From Pseudomonas reactans (GTDB lineage Bacteria; Pseudomonadota; Gammaproteobacteria; Pseudomonadales; Pseudomonadaceae), in assembly GCF_013385825.1 (NCBI RefSeq), contig NZ_JACAPG010000020.1, forward strand, positions 333,754 through 397,753: a DNA stretch of 64,000 bases. The letters are read 5' to 3'. The notes beneath the pieces are model-generated. The model saw only the letters and a program-made list of their open reading frames with translations. It had not been told where the DNA came from and did no database searches. Position 1 is the stretch's first letter; every line of letters starts with the position of its first letter. This document shows, piece after piece, positions 41,848 through 49,731 of the stretch. A program made the position numbers and the translations under genes.

Positions 41848-42521
41848 CGGCAGCGCTCATTGAACAGGTAACCCAGGCCACGCACGGTGTCGATCGGCTT
41901 GAATCCGGCCGGGCCTTCCAGCTTGCGGCGCAGGCGACCGACCAGCACTTCAATCACGTTCGGATCACGCTCGTCATCATCGGGGTAGAGCTGTTCCATC
42001 AAGCGGTCCTTGGCCACCACTTGTTGATGATGGCGCATCAGGTACTCAAGGATTCGGTATTCGTAGGCCGTCAGCGCCAGCGGCTGTTCGTCGAGGGACG
42101 CCTGCTTGCGGTTGAGGTCCAGCAGCAGCGGGCCCGCAACAATCGTCGACTGGGTAAACCCGCTGGAGCGGCGCAGCAAGGCGTTCATCCGCGCCTCCAG
42201 CTCTTCGAACTGGAACGGCTTGACCACATAGTCGTCAGCGCCGGCCGCCAGGCCTTCGACCTTGTCCTGCCAGTTGCCACGGGCGGTGAGGATCAGGATC
42301 GGGAAGGTCTTGGCCTGGGTGCGCAGTTGGCGGATCAGGTCCAGGCCGCCCATGCCGGGCAGGCCCAGATCGATGATCGCCAGGTCGTGGTTGAATTGGC
42401 CCGTCTGGTACAGGGCCTCTTCGGCATTGGCCACGGCCTCGACCACGTGCCCGCTGTCGGTCAGGCGGGTCAACAGGTGATGACGCAGCAGCGCCTCATC
42501 TTCCACCACCAGCAATTTCAT
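41844..42521 (-). CDS. phoP: Response regulator PhoP
   Basis: 225 residues from ATG 42521. The receiver domain has Asp51 in LAIIDLGLPGMGG; the OmpR-type winged helix has LTAYEYRILEYLMRHHQQVVAKDRLMEQLYPDD. The sequence follows P. aeruginosa PhoP almost residue for residue (VEDEALLRHHLLTRL, NWQDKVEGLAAGADDYVVKPFQFEELEARMNALLRRSSGF). It is transcribed with the upstream small gene and with phoQ. Four extra residues upstream are possible but less likely. A direct-repeat PhoP box ahead of the operon suggests autoregulation. Confidence 0.95.
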   Translation of the reverse strand: MKLLVVEDEALLRHHLLTRLTDSGHVVEAVANAEEALYQTGQFNHDLAIIDLGLPGMGGLDLIRQLRTQAKTFPILILTARGNWQDKVEGLAAGADDYVVKPFQFEELEARMNALLRRSSGFTQSTIVAGPLLLDLNRKQASLDEQPLALTAYEYRILEYLMRHHQQVVAKDRLMEQLYPDDDERDPNVIEVLVGRLRRKLEGPAGFKPIDTVRGLGYLFNERCR

Positions 42522-42539
42522 AAGGCTCTCCAAAGCAAA

Positions 42540-42848
42540 TCAACTGTCCGACAGAGGGATATCATAGCGGCCCTGCAAGTCTTGCGGGCGCAGTTTAATG
42601 CCATTGAACTGGCCGGTCAGGTGTTCATAGCCGGCGCGATAGGCTGGCTGCGGGGTTGCCAGGCCCAGGGATTGGCCCCAGGGCGTGGGTTGGCTGGCAG
42701 ATTCTTCGAAACTGACACGCTGGATCAAGGTGCTGGATTTCTTGGTTTTCTCACTGCCAAATGCGGCAAATGCCCCGTCAGACGCTTGGGCCCCAGCGGT
42801 GGCACTGAGCATGGTTAACGCCAACATCAACTTCTTGATCGCAGTCAT
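42540..42848 (-). CDS. Small periplasmic protein in front of phoPQ, unknown function
   Basis: 102 residues from ATG 42848. Signal peptide MTAIKKLMLALTMLSATAGAQA with cleavage after AQA; the mature part of about 80 residues has no Cys and no repeat and reads SDGAFAAFGSEKTKKSSTLIQRV. It begins the phoPQ operon, 18 bases before phoP, in the place occupied by oprH in P. aeruginosa, but it is not an OprH-like beta-barrel (too short, and no aromatic-ended strand pattern). A role in the PhoPQ response is inferred from position only. Confidence 0.8.
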   Translation of the reverse strand: MTAIKKLMLALTMLSATAGAQASDGAFAAFGSEKTKKSSTLIQRVSFEESASQPTPWGQSLGLATPQPAYRAGYEHLTGQFNGIKLRPQDLQGRYDIPLSDS

Positions 42849-42882
42849 GGTGTGTACCTCTACGCGTTTGGCTGTTGAAACC

Positions 42883-42916
42883 AGACTACGCAGGCGCCCC
42901 TGAACTCCCCCTGAAC
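42883..42916 (-). promoter_or_regulatory. PhoP box and -10 element of the phoPQ operon
   Basis: Minus strand GTTCAG-N5-GTTCAG (42916-42911 and 42905-42900), an 11-base direct repeat as bound by OmpR-family regulators, with TAGTCT (42888-42883) as the probable -10 eleven bases downstream. Confidence 0.65.
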
Positions 42917-42959
42917 AGCGGGCTATCCTCTGACGCAGCAACTCGGCAGAATATCGCCC

Positions 42960-43676
42960 ATGAATCCCCTACCCGCTTGCTGCACCCCACTCGACGCCCA
43001 TTGGCCGCTGCCCGAATCCTTGCCCGGCACGGTGTTTCTCAGCACGCGCTTTGACCCGGCCTTATTAACGGCCGGCGATTTCCAGCGCAGCGCCGTGCCG
43101 CCACCGGCCAGCATCCAGCGCTCAGTGGCCAAGCGTCAGGCCGAATTCCTGGCCGGCCGGCTGTGCGCCCGCGCCGCGCTGCAACAACTCGATCATCTCA
43201 ATTACATTCCAGCGATCGGTGAAGACCGCGCGCCGGTGTGGCCTGCGCATATCTGTGGTTCCATCACCCACAGCACCGGGCATGCGGCCGCGATTGTCGC
43301 CCACAAGGCGCAATGGCGTGGGCTGGGGATGGATCTGGAGAATGTGCTGAGCCTGGAGCGCGCGGAGCGCTTGGCCGGGGAGATCCTGACGGCGGATGAA
43401 CTGCAGCGTATGGCCGCCCTGCCGAGGGAGCAGATTGCACAATTGGTGACATTGACGTTTTCGGCCAAGGAGAGCCTGTTCAAGGCGCTCTACCCGATTG
43501 TGCAGAAGCGCTTCTACTTTGAGCATGCCGAGGTGATGGAGTGGACGGAGGCCGGGTATATAAGGCTGCGCCTGGTGACGGACTTGTCCGAGGAGTGGTG
43601 CCATGGCAAGGAATTGGCCGGGCAGTTTGCGGTGGATGATGGGCAGCTGTTGAGCCTGGTGGCTGTCGGCGCCTGA
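42960..43676 (+). CDS. pcpS: 4'-phosphopantetheinyl transferase PcpS
   Basis: 238 residues. EntD/PcpS-type transferase: GSITHSTGHAAAIVA and GLGMDLENVL carry Mg ligands, and FSAKESLFKALYPIVQKRFYFEHAEV holds the catalytic Glu and Lys (WxxKEA position). It is close to P. aeruginosa PcpS along the whole length (VAKRQAEFLAGRLCARAAL, GEDRAPVWP, HGKELAGQFAVDDG). PcpS is the only general phosphopantetheinyl transferase in P. aeruginosa and activates AcpP as well as siderophore synthetases. Divergent to the phoPQ operon. Confidence 0.95.
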   Translation: MNPLPACCTPLDAHWPLPESLPGTVFLSTRFDPALLTAGDFQRSAVPPPASIQRSVAKRQAEFLAGRLCARAALQQLDHLNYIPAIGEDRAPVWPAHICGSITHSTGHAAAIVAHKAQWRGLGMDLENVLSLERAERLAGEILTADELQRMAALPREQIAQLVTLTFSAKESLFKALYPIVQKRFYFEHAEVMEWTEAGYIRLRLVTDLSEEWCHGKELAGQFAVDDGQLLSLVAVGA

Positions 43677-43685
43677 TACGCCGCT

Positions 43686-43750
43686 ATCGCCGGCAAGCCG
43701 GCTCCTACAGGGGAGCGCAATACACCTGTAGGAGCCGGCTTGCCGGCGAT
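43686..43750. repeat. REP pair in tail-to-tail orientation, copy 9
   Basis: Inverted unit CCGGCAAGCCGGCTCCTACA first (43686-43709), then TGTAGGAGCCGGCTTGCCGG (43727-43750), the opposite orientation to the other doublets. It separates the convergent pcpS and sensor kinase genes. Confidence 0.88.
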
Positions 43751-43757
43751 GGCGGTA

Positions 43758-45368
43758 TCAGGGCTTATCCTGATCCCTCGGCCAACTCAGGCTAAAGCAC
43801 GCCCCACCCAAATTGTTGCTCTTGCTGATCAAAGCCCGCCCGCCGTGCCAGTAGATAATCCGCCGCACGATCGACAACCCCAACCCGTGCCCGCCAGACG
43901 CGCGGGTGCGGCTGTCGTCCAGGCGCAGGAACGGCGTGAAGATGCGCTCCCAGGCACTCTCGGGCACACCGGGGCCATCATCTTCGACATCGATGCGACA
44001 GCGCACCTGGCCCACCTGATAACTGATCAACACCTGGCCCTGGGCATGGCGCATGGCATTGCTCACCAGATTCTGCAGCGCACGGTGCAGGTAACGCGGC
44101 TCGGCGTCGACCCAGGCATCGTCCCAGTGCGCCGACGACAGGCAAATACCCCTGCTCACGTTGACTTGCGGACGCAGTGGCGATAATTCGCCTATCACCT
44201 GATCGAGCAGCGCATCGAGGTCGACCCGCTGGAAATTCAGCTCCGGCGAGCCTTGTTCCAGGCGCGCATATGTGAGCATTTCATCGACCAGGCCATCGAG
44301 GTCCTGGATATCGCTGTCCATGCCCTCCAGGTATTTACGCCGCGCCTCGGCCGTGGTGGCATCGCCGACCATTTCCAGGCCGAAACGCAAGCGCGCCACC
44401 GGCGTGCGCAGTTCGTGGGACACCGCGCGCACCAGCTCACGCTGGATCGCCAGCAACTGCTGCAAGTGCTCGGCCATGCCATTGAACGCAGCGGCCAGGC
44501 GCCCCACCGAGTCAGCGCCACGGGCCGGCACACGCACTTCCAGGTTGCCCTTGGCGATGCGGGTGGCGGCGGCCTCCAGGCCGCGCAGCCGCCGTTCAAG
44601 CTGACGCACCAATAGATAGACGATCAAACCGATCAGGGTCAGGCCAATCAAAGCGATCAGGATCAGCCATTGCGGCGGGTAAGGGTTCATCTGATACAGC
44701 GGCCCAAGTTCCAGCACCCATGGTGTACCGACCATGCCGGCAAACACGCGGATCGAGTCGCCACCCTTGCCCAAGGCCATCACCGTGTCGCCTTCCGAGA
44801 CGCGGCGGCGCTGGTCTTCGTCCATATCCGCCTGATCAAGGGTCATCAGGTGCATGTCGAAGCCAAACCCCTTGGCTTCTTTTATATCCGCCAGGCGTTG
44901 CGGCTGCTCAGCCACCGGGAAGCGCACCAGTTCGTCGGCGAGCAGGTAGATAGTCGCGCGCGCCAACTGTTCGCTGATCTGCTGCACTTCGCCCGTAAGC
45001 ACCAATTGCGACTGATCACTGACCAGGCGCAGCACCCGCGCGGCGTGTGGCCCGGTCTGCTCCACCAGCACCTGGCCGCGTTGCAGGCGATTGCGCTGGC
45101 TCAAGTCCAGTTGCGCATCGGCCAGGGGGCGCAGTTCCAAGGGAATGCCGAGCAAGCGCTCCCACACGGCCAGGGCGCGCTGGCGTTCGATGGGGCTCAT
45201 GGGCTGCAGGTTGTCGCCCATCAAGGCGAAGGTGCCGTGGGCCAGGCGTTCGCGGTATTGGCCGCTGCGCACTTCATTGAGCAGGTGCAGGGCCAGCACG
45301 CCGAGCAGCGCCACCAGGATCAGCGCTGCGCACATGCCGCCGTAGATGCGCAGAAAGATCGAGTTCAC
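43758..45368 (-). CDS. RstB-like sensor histidine kinase
   Basis: 536 residues from GTG 45368, overlapping the regulator stop as GTGA. Two membrane segments (about 8-28 and 238-260) enclose a periplasmic sensor; a HAMP domain (QLERRLRGLEAAATRIAKGNLEV), the His box in RAVSHELRTPVARLRFGLEMV and the ATPase boxes LVSNAMRHA, EDDGPGVP and GHGLGLSIVRRI follow. It corresponds to P. aeruginosa PA1158 next to nrdA. The stimulus is not known. Confidence 0.9.
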   Translation of the reverse strand: MNSIFLRIYGGMCAALILVALLGVLALHLLNEVRSGQYRERLAHGTFALMGDNLQPMSPIERQRALAVWERLLGIPLELRPLADAQLDLSQRNRLQRGQVLVEQTGPHAARVLRLVSDQSQLVLTGEVQQISEQLARATIYLLADELVRFPVAEQPQRLADIKEAKGFGFDMHLMTLDQADMDEDQRRRVSEGDTVMALGKGGDSIRVFAGMVGTPWVLELGPLYQMNPYPPQWLILIALIGLTLIGLIVYLLVRQLERRLRGLEAAATRIAKGNLEVRVPARGADSVGRLAAAFNGMAEHLQQLLAIQRELVRAVSHELRTPVARLRFGLEMVGDATTAEARRKYLEGMDSDIQDLDGLVDEMLTYARLEQGSPELNFQRVDLDALLDQVIGELSPLRPQVNVSRGICLSSAHWDDAWVDAEPRYLHRALQNLVSNAMRHAQGQVLISYQVGQVRCRIDVEDDGPGVPESAWERIFTPFLRLDDSRTRASGGHGLGLSIVRRIIYWHGGRALISKSNNLGGACFSLSWPRDQDKP

Positions 45369-46090
45369 AGCGGCATGTCGGCGGCGGCTTCGGGGACGAA
45401 CAGGTAGCCCTTGCTGCGGATGGTCTTGATCAGGCGCGGATGAATCGGATCGTCACCTATCTTGGGGCGGATGCGTGAGATACGCACGTCGATGGAGCGG
45501 TCCTGGCCGTCGTAGCCGATGCCGCGCAGGGCGATGAAGATCTCTTCGCGGGACAAGATGCGCCCAGCATTGGCCACCAGCAGCCACAGCAGGTCGAATT
45601 CGGCACTGGTCAATTCGATACCATCATTATTCAGCCAGGCTTCGCGCAGGGCGTTGTCCACCACCAAGGGGCCGAATTGCAGGCGACGCTGGTTCTCCAC
45701 GACAGCCGGTTCCGCCGGTTCGCTGCGCCGCAGCAAGGCCTGGATGCGTGCCAGCAACAGGCGCGGGCGCACAGGCTTGCACACGTAATCGTCGGCGCCC
45801 ATGTCCAGGCCCAGCACCTGGTCCATGTCATCGGTCCGCGCGGTGAGCATCAGGATCACGCCGTCATAGCGCTCGCGCACCTTGCGGCAGATGCTCAAGC
45901 CGTCTTCGCCGGGCAGCATCAGGTCGAGGATCACCAGGTCAGGCTGCTCGTCGATGATGCGCCCCGCTGCCAGGGCGCCATCGCCTTCCACGGACACCTG
46001 CAGGCCATTGCTCTCCAAGTACTCACGGGTCAATTCGGCCAATCGCTGGTCGTCTTCGACTATCAATACCTGCCAGGCTTCTTGCTCCAC
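45365..46090 (-). CDS. RstA-like response regulator (OmpR family)
   Basis: 241 residues from GTG 46090, which has GAGG six bases upstream; a TTG four codons earlier is less likely. Receiver domain VLIVEDDQRLAELTREYLES with the phospho-Asp in LVILDLMLPGEDGL, and a winged helix with SAEFDLLWLLVANAGRILSREEIFIALRGIGYDGQDRSIDVRISRIRPKIGDD. It is transcribed with the sensor kinase and divergent to nrdA. Its regulon is not known; nrdA is the obvious neighbour but no evidence links them. Confidence 0.9.
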   Translation of the reverse strand: MEQEAWQVLIVEDDQRLAELTREYLESNGLQVSVEGDGALAAGRIIDEQPDLVILDLMLPGEDGLSICRKVRERYDGVILMLTARTDDMDQVLGLDMGADDYVCKPVRPRLLLARIQALLRRSEPAEPAVVENQRRLQFGPLVVDNALREAWLNNDGIELTSAEFDLLWLLVANAGRILSREEIFIALRGIGYDGQDRSIDVRISRIRPKIGDDPIHPRLIKTIRSKGYLFVPEAAADMPL

Positions 46091-46353
46091 GGGTGACCTC
46101 AATGTCTGTCATAAAAGGCGGGCATGATCTGGTAACGGCGTTGCCCAATACGGCCGATTGTAGCCATGGGCCAACCCTCAAACACAAGCCGGGAAATCCA
46201 TTCGGTGATCACGTTTTTTTGTGATAGGGTTCGCGCCCTTCGAAAATGGGCAGGTTGTTTTAAGCCCGAAACATTTAATGACAAACGGCGTAATCCAGCA
46301 GCAGTGCGGCCTACACACCCATTCAACCTTTCTTACACATTTTACCCACAGCG

Positions 46354-46362
46354 TTATCCACA
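46354..46362 (+). promoter_or_regulatory. DnaA box upstream of nrdA
   Basis: TTATCCACA, a perfect match to the DnaA recognition sequence. It lies directly upstream of the probable -35; in E. coli DnaA also binds the nrdAB promoter and ties expression to replication. Confidence 0.65.
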
Positions 46363-46372
46363 GGTTACTGCG

Positions 46373-46401
46373 TTGCTAACCCCTCGAAAACGCATTATCT
46401 T
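46373..46401 (+). promoter_or_regulatory. Probable nrdA promoter
   Basis: TTGCTA (46373-46378), 17-base spacer, TATCTT (46396-46401), 11 bases after the DnaA box. The leader would be about 235 bases. Confidence 0.5.
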
Positions 46402-46642
46402 GTACCTCGGCACTGGAGAAGACCCTACATGTGGGGTTTTTGAAGAAAGCGCCCAACCACACAAGTGGCAAGAAATTCAAGCGTTTTATTGCTAGCGCAG
46501 CATGGAACCAACCGATTTTCAGTAGACCAAACCGCTCACGCGGATGGCAGCTGTTTCCCATCCCCGATATGGAAAACGGTACGGGTGTTGCAGGAAGAGC
46601 CTGGCACTCGCAATCAAATATAGAACGTGGAGACAACCCCCC

Positions 46643-49540
46643 ATGCAAACCGACACAACTCGCGAGAACCCGCAAGGCTCCGTGCCGCAGGCCGCCGATT
46701 CGAACCTGGATCTGTCCGCCACTGCACCCGGCCAACTGCGTGTGATCAAGCGTAACGGCACTGTCGTTCCTTACACCGATGACAAAATCACCGTCGCCAT
46801 CACCAAAGCGTTTCTTGCAGTTGAAGGCGGCACCGCTGCTGCCTCGTCGCGCATCCACGACACCGTTGCCCGCCTGACCGAACAAGTCACCGCGACCTTC
46901 AAGCGTCGCATGCCTTCGGGCGGCACCATCCACATCGAAGAAATCCAGGACCAGGTCGAACTGGCCCTGATGCGTGCCGGCGAGCAGAAAGTGGCTCGCG
47001 ACTACGTGATCTACCGTGATGCCCGCTCCAAGGAGCGCGCTGTGCGTTCCCCGGCGGAAGAAGCCACCGTACAGGCTCACCCATCGATCCGCATCACCCT
47101 GGCCGACGGTACGTTTGCACCGCTGGACCTGGGCCGCCTGAACACCATCATCACCGAGGCCTGCGAAGGCCTGGAAGAAGTCGATGGTGACCTGATCCAG
47201 CGCGAAACTCTGAAGAACCTGTACGACGGCGTGGCCCTGACCGACGTCAACACCGCCCTGGTGATGACTGCCCGTACCCTGGTTGAACGTGAGCCGAACT
47301 ACTCGTTCGTGACCGCGCGCCTGCTGATGGACACCCTGCGTGCCGAAGGCCTGGGCTTCCTGAAAGTCGCCGACAGCGCCACTCACCACGAAATGGCCGA
47401 CCTGTACGCCAAGGCCCTGCCTGCCTACATCGCCAAGGGTATCGAATTCGAATTGCTGAACCCGGTCCTGGCCACCTTCGACCTGGAAAAACTCGGCAAG
47501 GCGATCAACCACGAGCGTGACCAGCAGTTCACCTACCTGGGCCTGCAAACCCTGTACGACCGTTACTTCATCCACAAGGACGGTATCCGCTTCGAGCTGC
47601 CGCAAGTGTTCTTCATGCGGGTGGCCATGGGCCTGGCAATCGAAGAGAAGCAGAAAGAAGACCGTGCCATCGAGTTCTACAACCTGCTGTCGTCCTTCGA
47701 CTACATGTCGTCGACCCCGACCCTGTTCAACGCCGGCACCCTGCGTCCACAGCTGTCCAGCTGCTACCTGACCACCGTGCCGGATGACCTGTCGGGCATC
47801 TACCACGCGATCCACGACAATGCCATGTTGTCCAAATTCGCTGGCGGCCTGGGTAACGACTGGACCCCGGTGCGCGCACTGGGTTCGTACATCAAGGGCA
47901 CCAACGGCAAGTCCCAGGGCGTTGTTCCGTTCCTGAAAGTGGTGAACGACACCGCTGTAGCCGTAAACCAGGGTGGCAAGCGCAAAGGCGCTGTCTGTGC
48001 CTACCTGGAAACCTGGCACATGGACATCGAAGAGTTCATCGAGCTGCGCAAGAACACCGGTGATGACCGTCGTCGTACCCACGACATGAACACCGCCAAC
48101 TGGATCCCTGACCTGTTCATGAAGCGTGTCTTTGATGACGGCAAGTGGACCCTGTTCTCGCCCTCCGAAGTGCCGGACCTGCACGACCTGACCGGTAAAG
48201 CCTTCGAAGAGCGCTACGAGTACTACGAAGCCCTCACCGAGTACCCAGGCAAGGTCAAGCTGTTCAAGACCATCCAGGCCAAAGACCTGTGGCGCAAAAT
48301 GCTGTCCATGCTGTTTGAAACCGGCCACCCATGGCTGACCTTCAAAGACCCGTGCAACCTGCGCAGCCCGCAGCAGCACGTGGGCGTGGTCCACAGCTCG
48401 AACCTGTGCACCGAGATCACCTTGAACACCAACAAGGACGAGATCGCCGTTTGCAACCTGGGCTCGATCAACCTGCCGAACCACATCGTCAACGGCAAGC
48501 TGGACACCGCCAAGCTGGAGCGTACCGTCAACACCGCAGTGCGCATGCTCGATAACGTGATCGACATCAACTACTACTCGGTGCCACAGGCGCAGAACTC
48601 CAACTTCAAGCACCGTCCGGTTGGCCTGGGCATCATGGGCTTCCAGGACGCGCTGTACCTGCAGCACATTCCTTACGGTTCGGACGCTGCGGTCGAGTTC
48701 GCCGACAAGTCCATGGAAGCGGTCAGCTACTATGCGATCCAGGCTTCCTGCGACCTGGCCGACGAACGCGGCGCCTACGAGACGTTCCAGGGTTCGCTGT
48801 GGTCCAAAGGCATCCTGCCGCTGGATTCGCAACAGATTCTGATCGAAGCCCGTGGCCAGAAGTACATCGACGTTGACCTGAACGAAACCCTGGACTGGGC
48901 GCCGGTACGTGCCCGCGTGCAGAAAGGTATTCGTAACTCCAACATCATGGCCATCGCACCGACCGCGACCATCGCCAACATCACGGGCGTATCGCAGTCG
49001 ATCGAACCGACCTACCAGAACCTGTATGTGAAATCGAACCTGTCGGGCGAATTCACCGTGATCAACCCGTACCTGGTTCGCGACCTGAAAGCCCGCGGCC
49101 TGTGGGACTCGGTCATGATCAACGACCTGAAGTACTACGACGGTTCGGTGCAGCAGATCGAACGCATCCCGCAAGAACTCAAAGAGCTCTACGCGACAGC
49201 TTTCGAAGTGGATACCAAGTGGATCGTTGACGCCGCCAGCCGTCGTCAGAAGTGGATCGACCAGGCCCAGTCCCTGAACCTCTACATCGCCGGCGCTTCG
49301 GGCAAGAAGCTCGACGTGACCTACCGCATGGCGTGGTACCGTGGCCTGAAAACCACTTACTACCTCCGTGCCCTGGCCGCGACCAGCACCGAGAAGTCGA
49401 CCATCAACACCGGTAAGCTGAACGCGGTTTCCAGCGGCGGCAACCACGGTGATGATTCGGTGCTTGCAGCGCCAGCCGGCCCGGCGCCAGTGCCAAAAGC
49501 CTGCGCGATCGATGAACCGGATTGCGAAGCTTGCCAATAA
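46643..49540 (+). CDS. nrdA: Class Ia ribonucleotide reductase, alpha subunit
   Basis: 965 residues, long for NrdA because of two N-terminal ATP cones (LRVIKRNGTVVPYTDDKI... and IRITLADGTFAPLDLGRLNTIITEA...), as in P. aeruginosa. Active-site Cys residues lie in QLSSCYLTT and SSNLCTEITL; the radical-relay tyrosines are in TTYYLRALA; the C-terminal redox pair is CEAC before the last Gln. It makes deoxyribonucleotides together with NrdB. ATG 46643 starts the usual MQTDTTRENPQGS; the open frame to 46544 is leader. nrdB does not follow: the next genes are flagellar and on the other strand. Confidence 0.96.
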   Translation: MQTDTTRENPQGSVPQAADSNLDLSATAPGQLRVIKRNGTVVPYTDDKITVAITKAFLAVEGGTAAASSRIHDTVARLTEQVTATFKRRMPSGGTIHIEEIQDQVELALMRAGEQKVARDYVIYRDARSKERAVRSPAEEATVQAHPSIRITLADGTFAPLDLGRLNTIITEACEGLEEVDGDLIQRETLKNLYDGVALTDVNTALVMTARTLVEREPNYSFVTARLLMDTLRAEGLGFLKVADSATHHEMADLYAKALPAYIAKGIEFELLNPVLATFDLEKLGKAINHERDQQFTYLGLQTLYDRYFIHKDGIRFELPQVFFMRVAMGLAIEEKQKEDRAIEFYNLLSSFDYMSSTPTLFNAGTLRPQLSSCYLTTVPDDLSGIYHAIHDNAMLSKFAGGLGNDWTPVRALGSYIKGTNGKSQGVVPFLKVVNDTAVAVNQGGKRKGAVCAYLETWHMDIEEFIELRKNTGDDRRRTHDMNTANWIPDLFMKRVFDDGKWTLFSPSEVPDLHDLTGKAFEERYEYYEALTEYPGKVKLFKTIQAKDLWRKMLSMLFETGHPWLTFKDPCNLRSPQQHVGVVHSSNLCTEITLNTNKDEIAVCNLGSINLPNHIVNGKLDTAKLERTVNTAVRMLDNVIDINYYSVPQAQNSNFKHRPVGLGIMGFQDALYLQHIPYGSDAAVEFADKSMEAVSYYAIQASCDLADERGAYETFQGSLWSKGILPLDSQQILIEARGQKYIDVDLNETLDWAPVRARVQKGIRNSNIMAIAPTATIANITGVSQSIEPTYQNLYVKSNLSGEFTVINPYLVRDLKARGLWDSVMINDLKYYDGSVQQIERIPQELKELYATAFEVDTKWIVDAASRRQKWIDQAQSLNLYIAGASGKKLDVTYRMAWYRGLKTTYYLRALAATSTEKSTINTGKLNAVSSGGNHGDDSVLAAPAGPAPVPKACAIDEPDCEACQ

Positions 49541-49575
49541 GCTGAGCCGGTAAGCGCCCAACAGCGCTTATCTGA

Positions 49576-49617
49576 AACCCCCGCCAAGCCCCCTGGGTTT
49601 GGCGGGGGTTTTCTTTT
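49576..49617 (+). terminator. Terminator of nrdA
   Basis: AACCCCCGCCAAG, CCCCTGGG loop region, TTTGGCGGGGGTTTTC: strong stem and T run, 36 bases after the nrdA stop. Confidence 0.9.
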
Positions 49618-49633
49618 GCCCACGAATTGACAC

Positions 49634-49664
49634 TGTAGTGAGCGGGCTTGCCCCGCTCACTACA
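49634..49664. repeat. Single REP-type hairpin (copy 10)
   Basis: TGTAGTGAGCGGG, CTTGC, CCCGCTCACTACA. It keeps the GGGCTTGCCC core of the family; it lies between the nrdA terminator and the flgE terminator. Confidence 0.75.
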
Positions 49665-49685
49665 AAGACCGTCAATCAATGCCCA

Positions 49686-49712
49686 CAAAAAAGCCCCTCG
49701 TGTGAGGGGCTT
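49686..49712 (-). terminator. Terminator of flgE / flgBCDE operon
   Basis: Minus strand AAGCCCCTCACACGAGGGGCTTTTTT: 8-bp stem with T run, 20 bases after the flgE stop. Confidence 0.88.
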
Positions 49713-49731
49713 CTTGTAGATCGCTACCGCA

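Larger units (their letters stand above)
46091..46642. other. nrdA upstream region (about 550 bases, no gene)
   Basis: It should hold the promoters of the divergent regulator and of nrdA. A perfect DnaA box and a sigma-70-like promoter were found; NrdR boxes were looked for but not seen. Small open frames here have no ribosome-binding site or recognisable product. Confidence 0.7.

Noticed and set aside
46100..46640. NrdR boxes upstream of nrdA
   Set aside because: No pair of sequences close to the ACACWATATATWGTGT pattern was found by eye.
46376..49561. A 1061-codon open frame opposite nrdA
   Set aside because: It is the mirror of a highly expressed GC-rich gene with strong codon bias; its product is Val/Gly/Gln/His-rich with no fold, and nrdA is certain.
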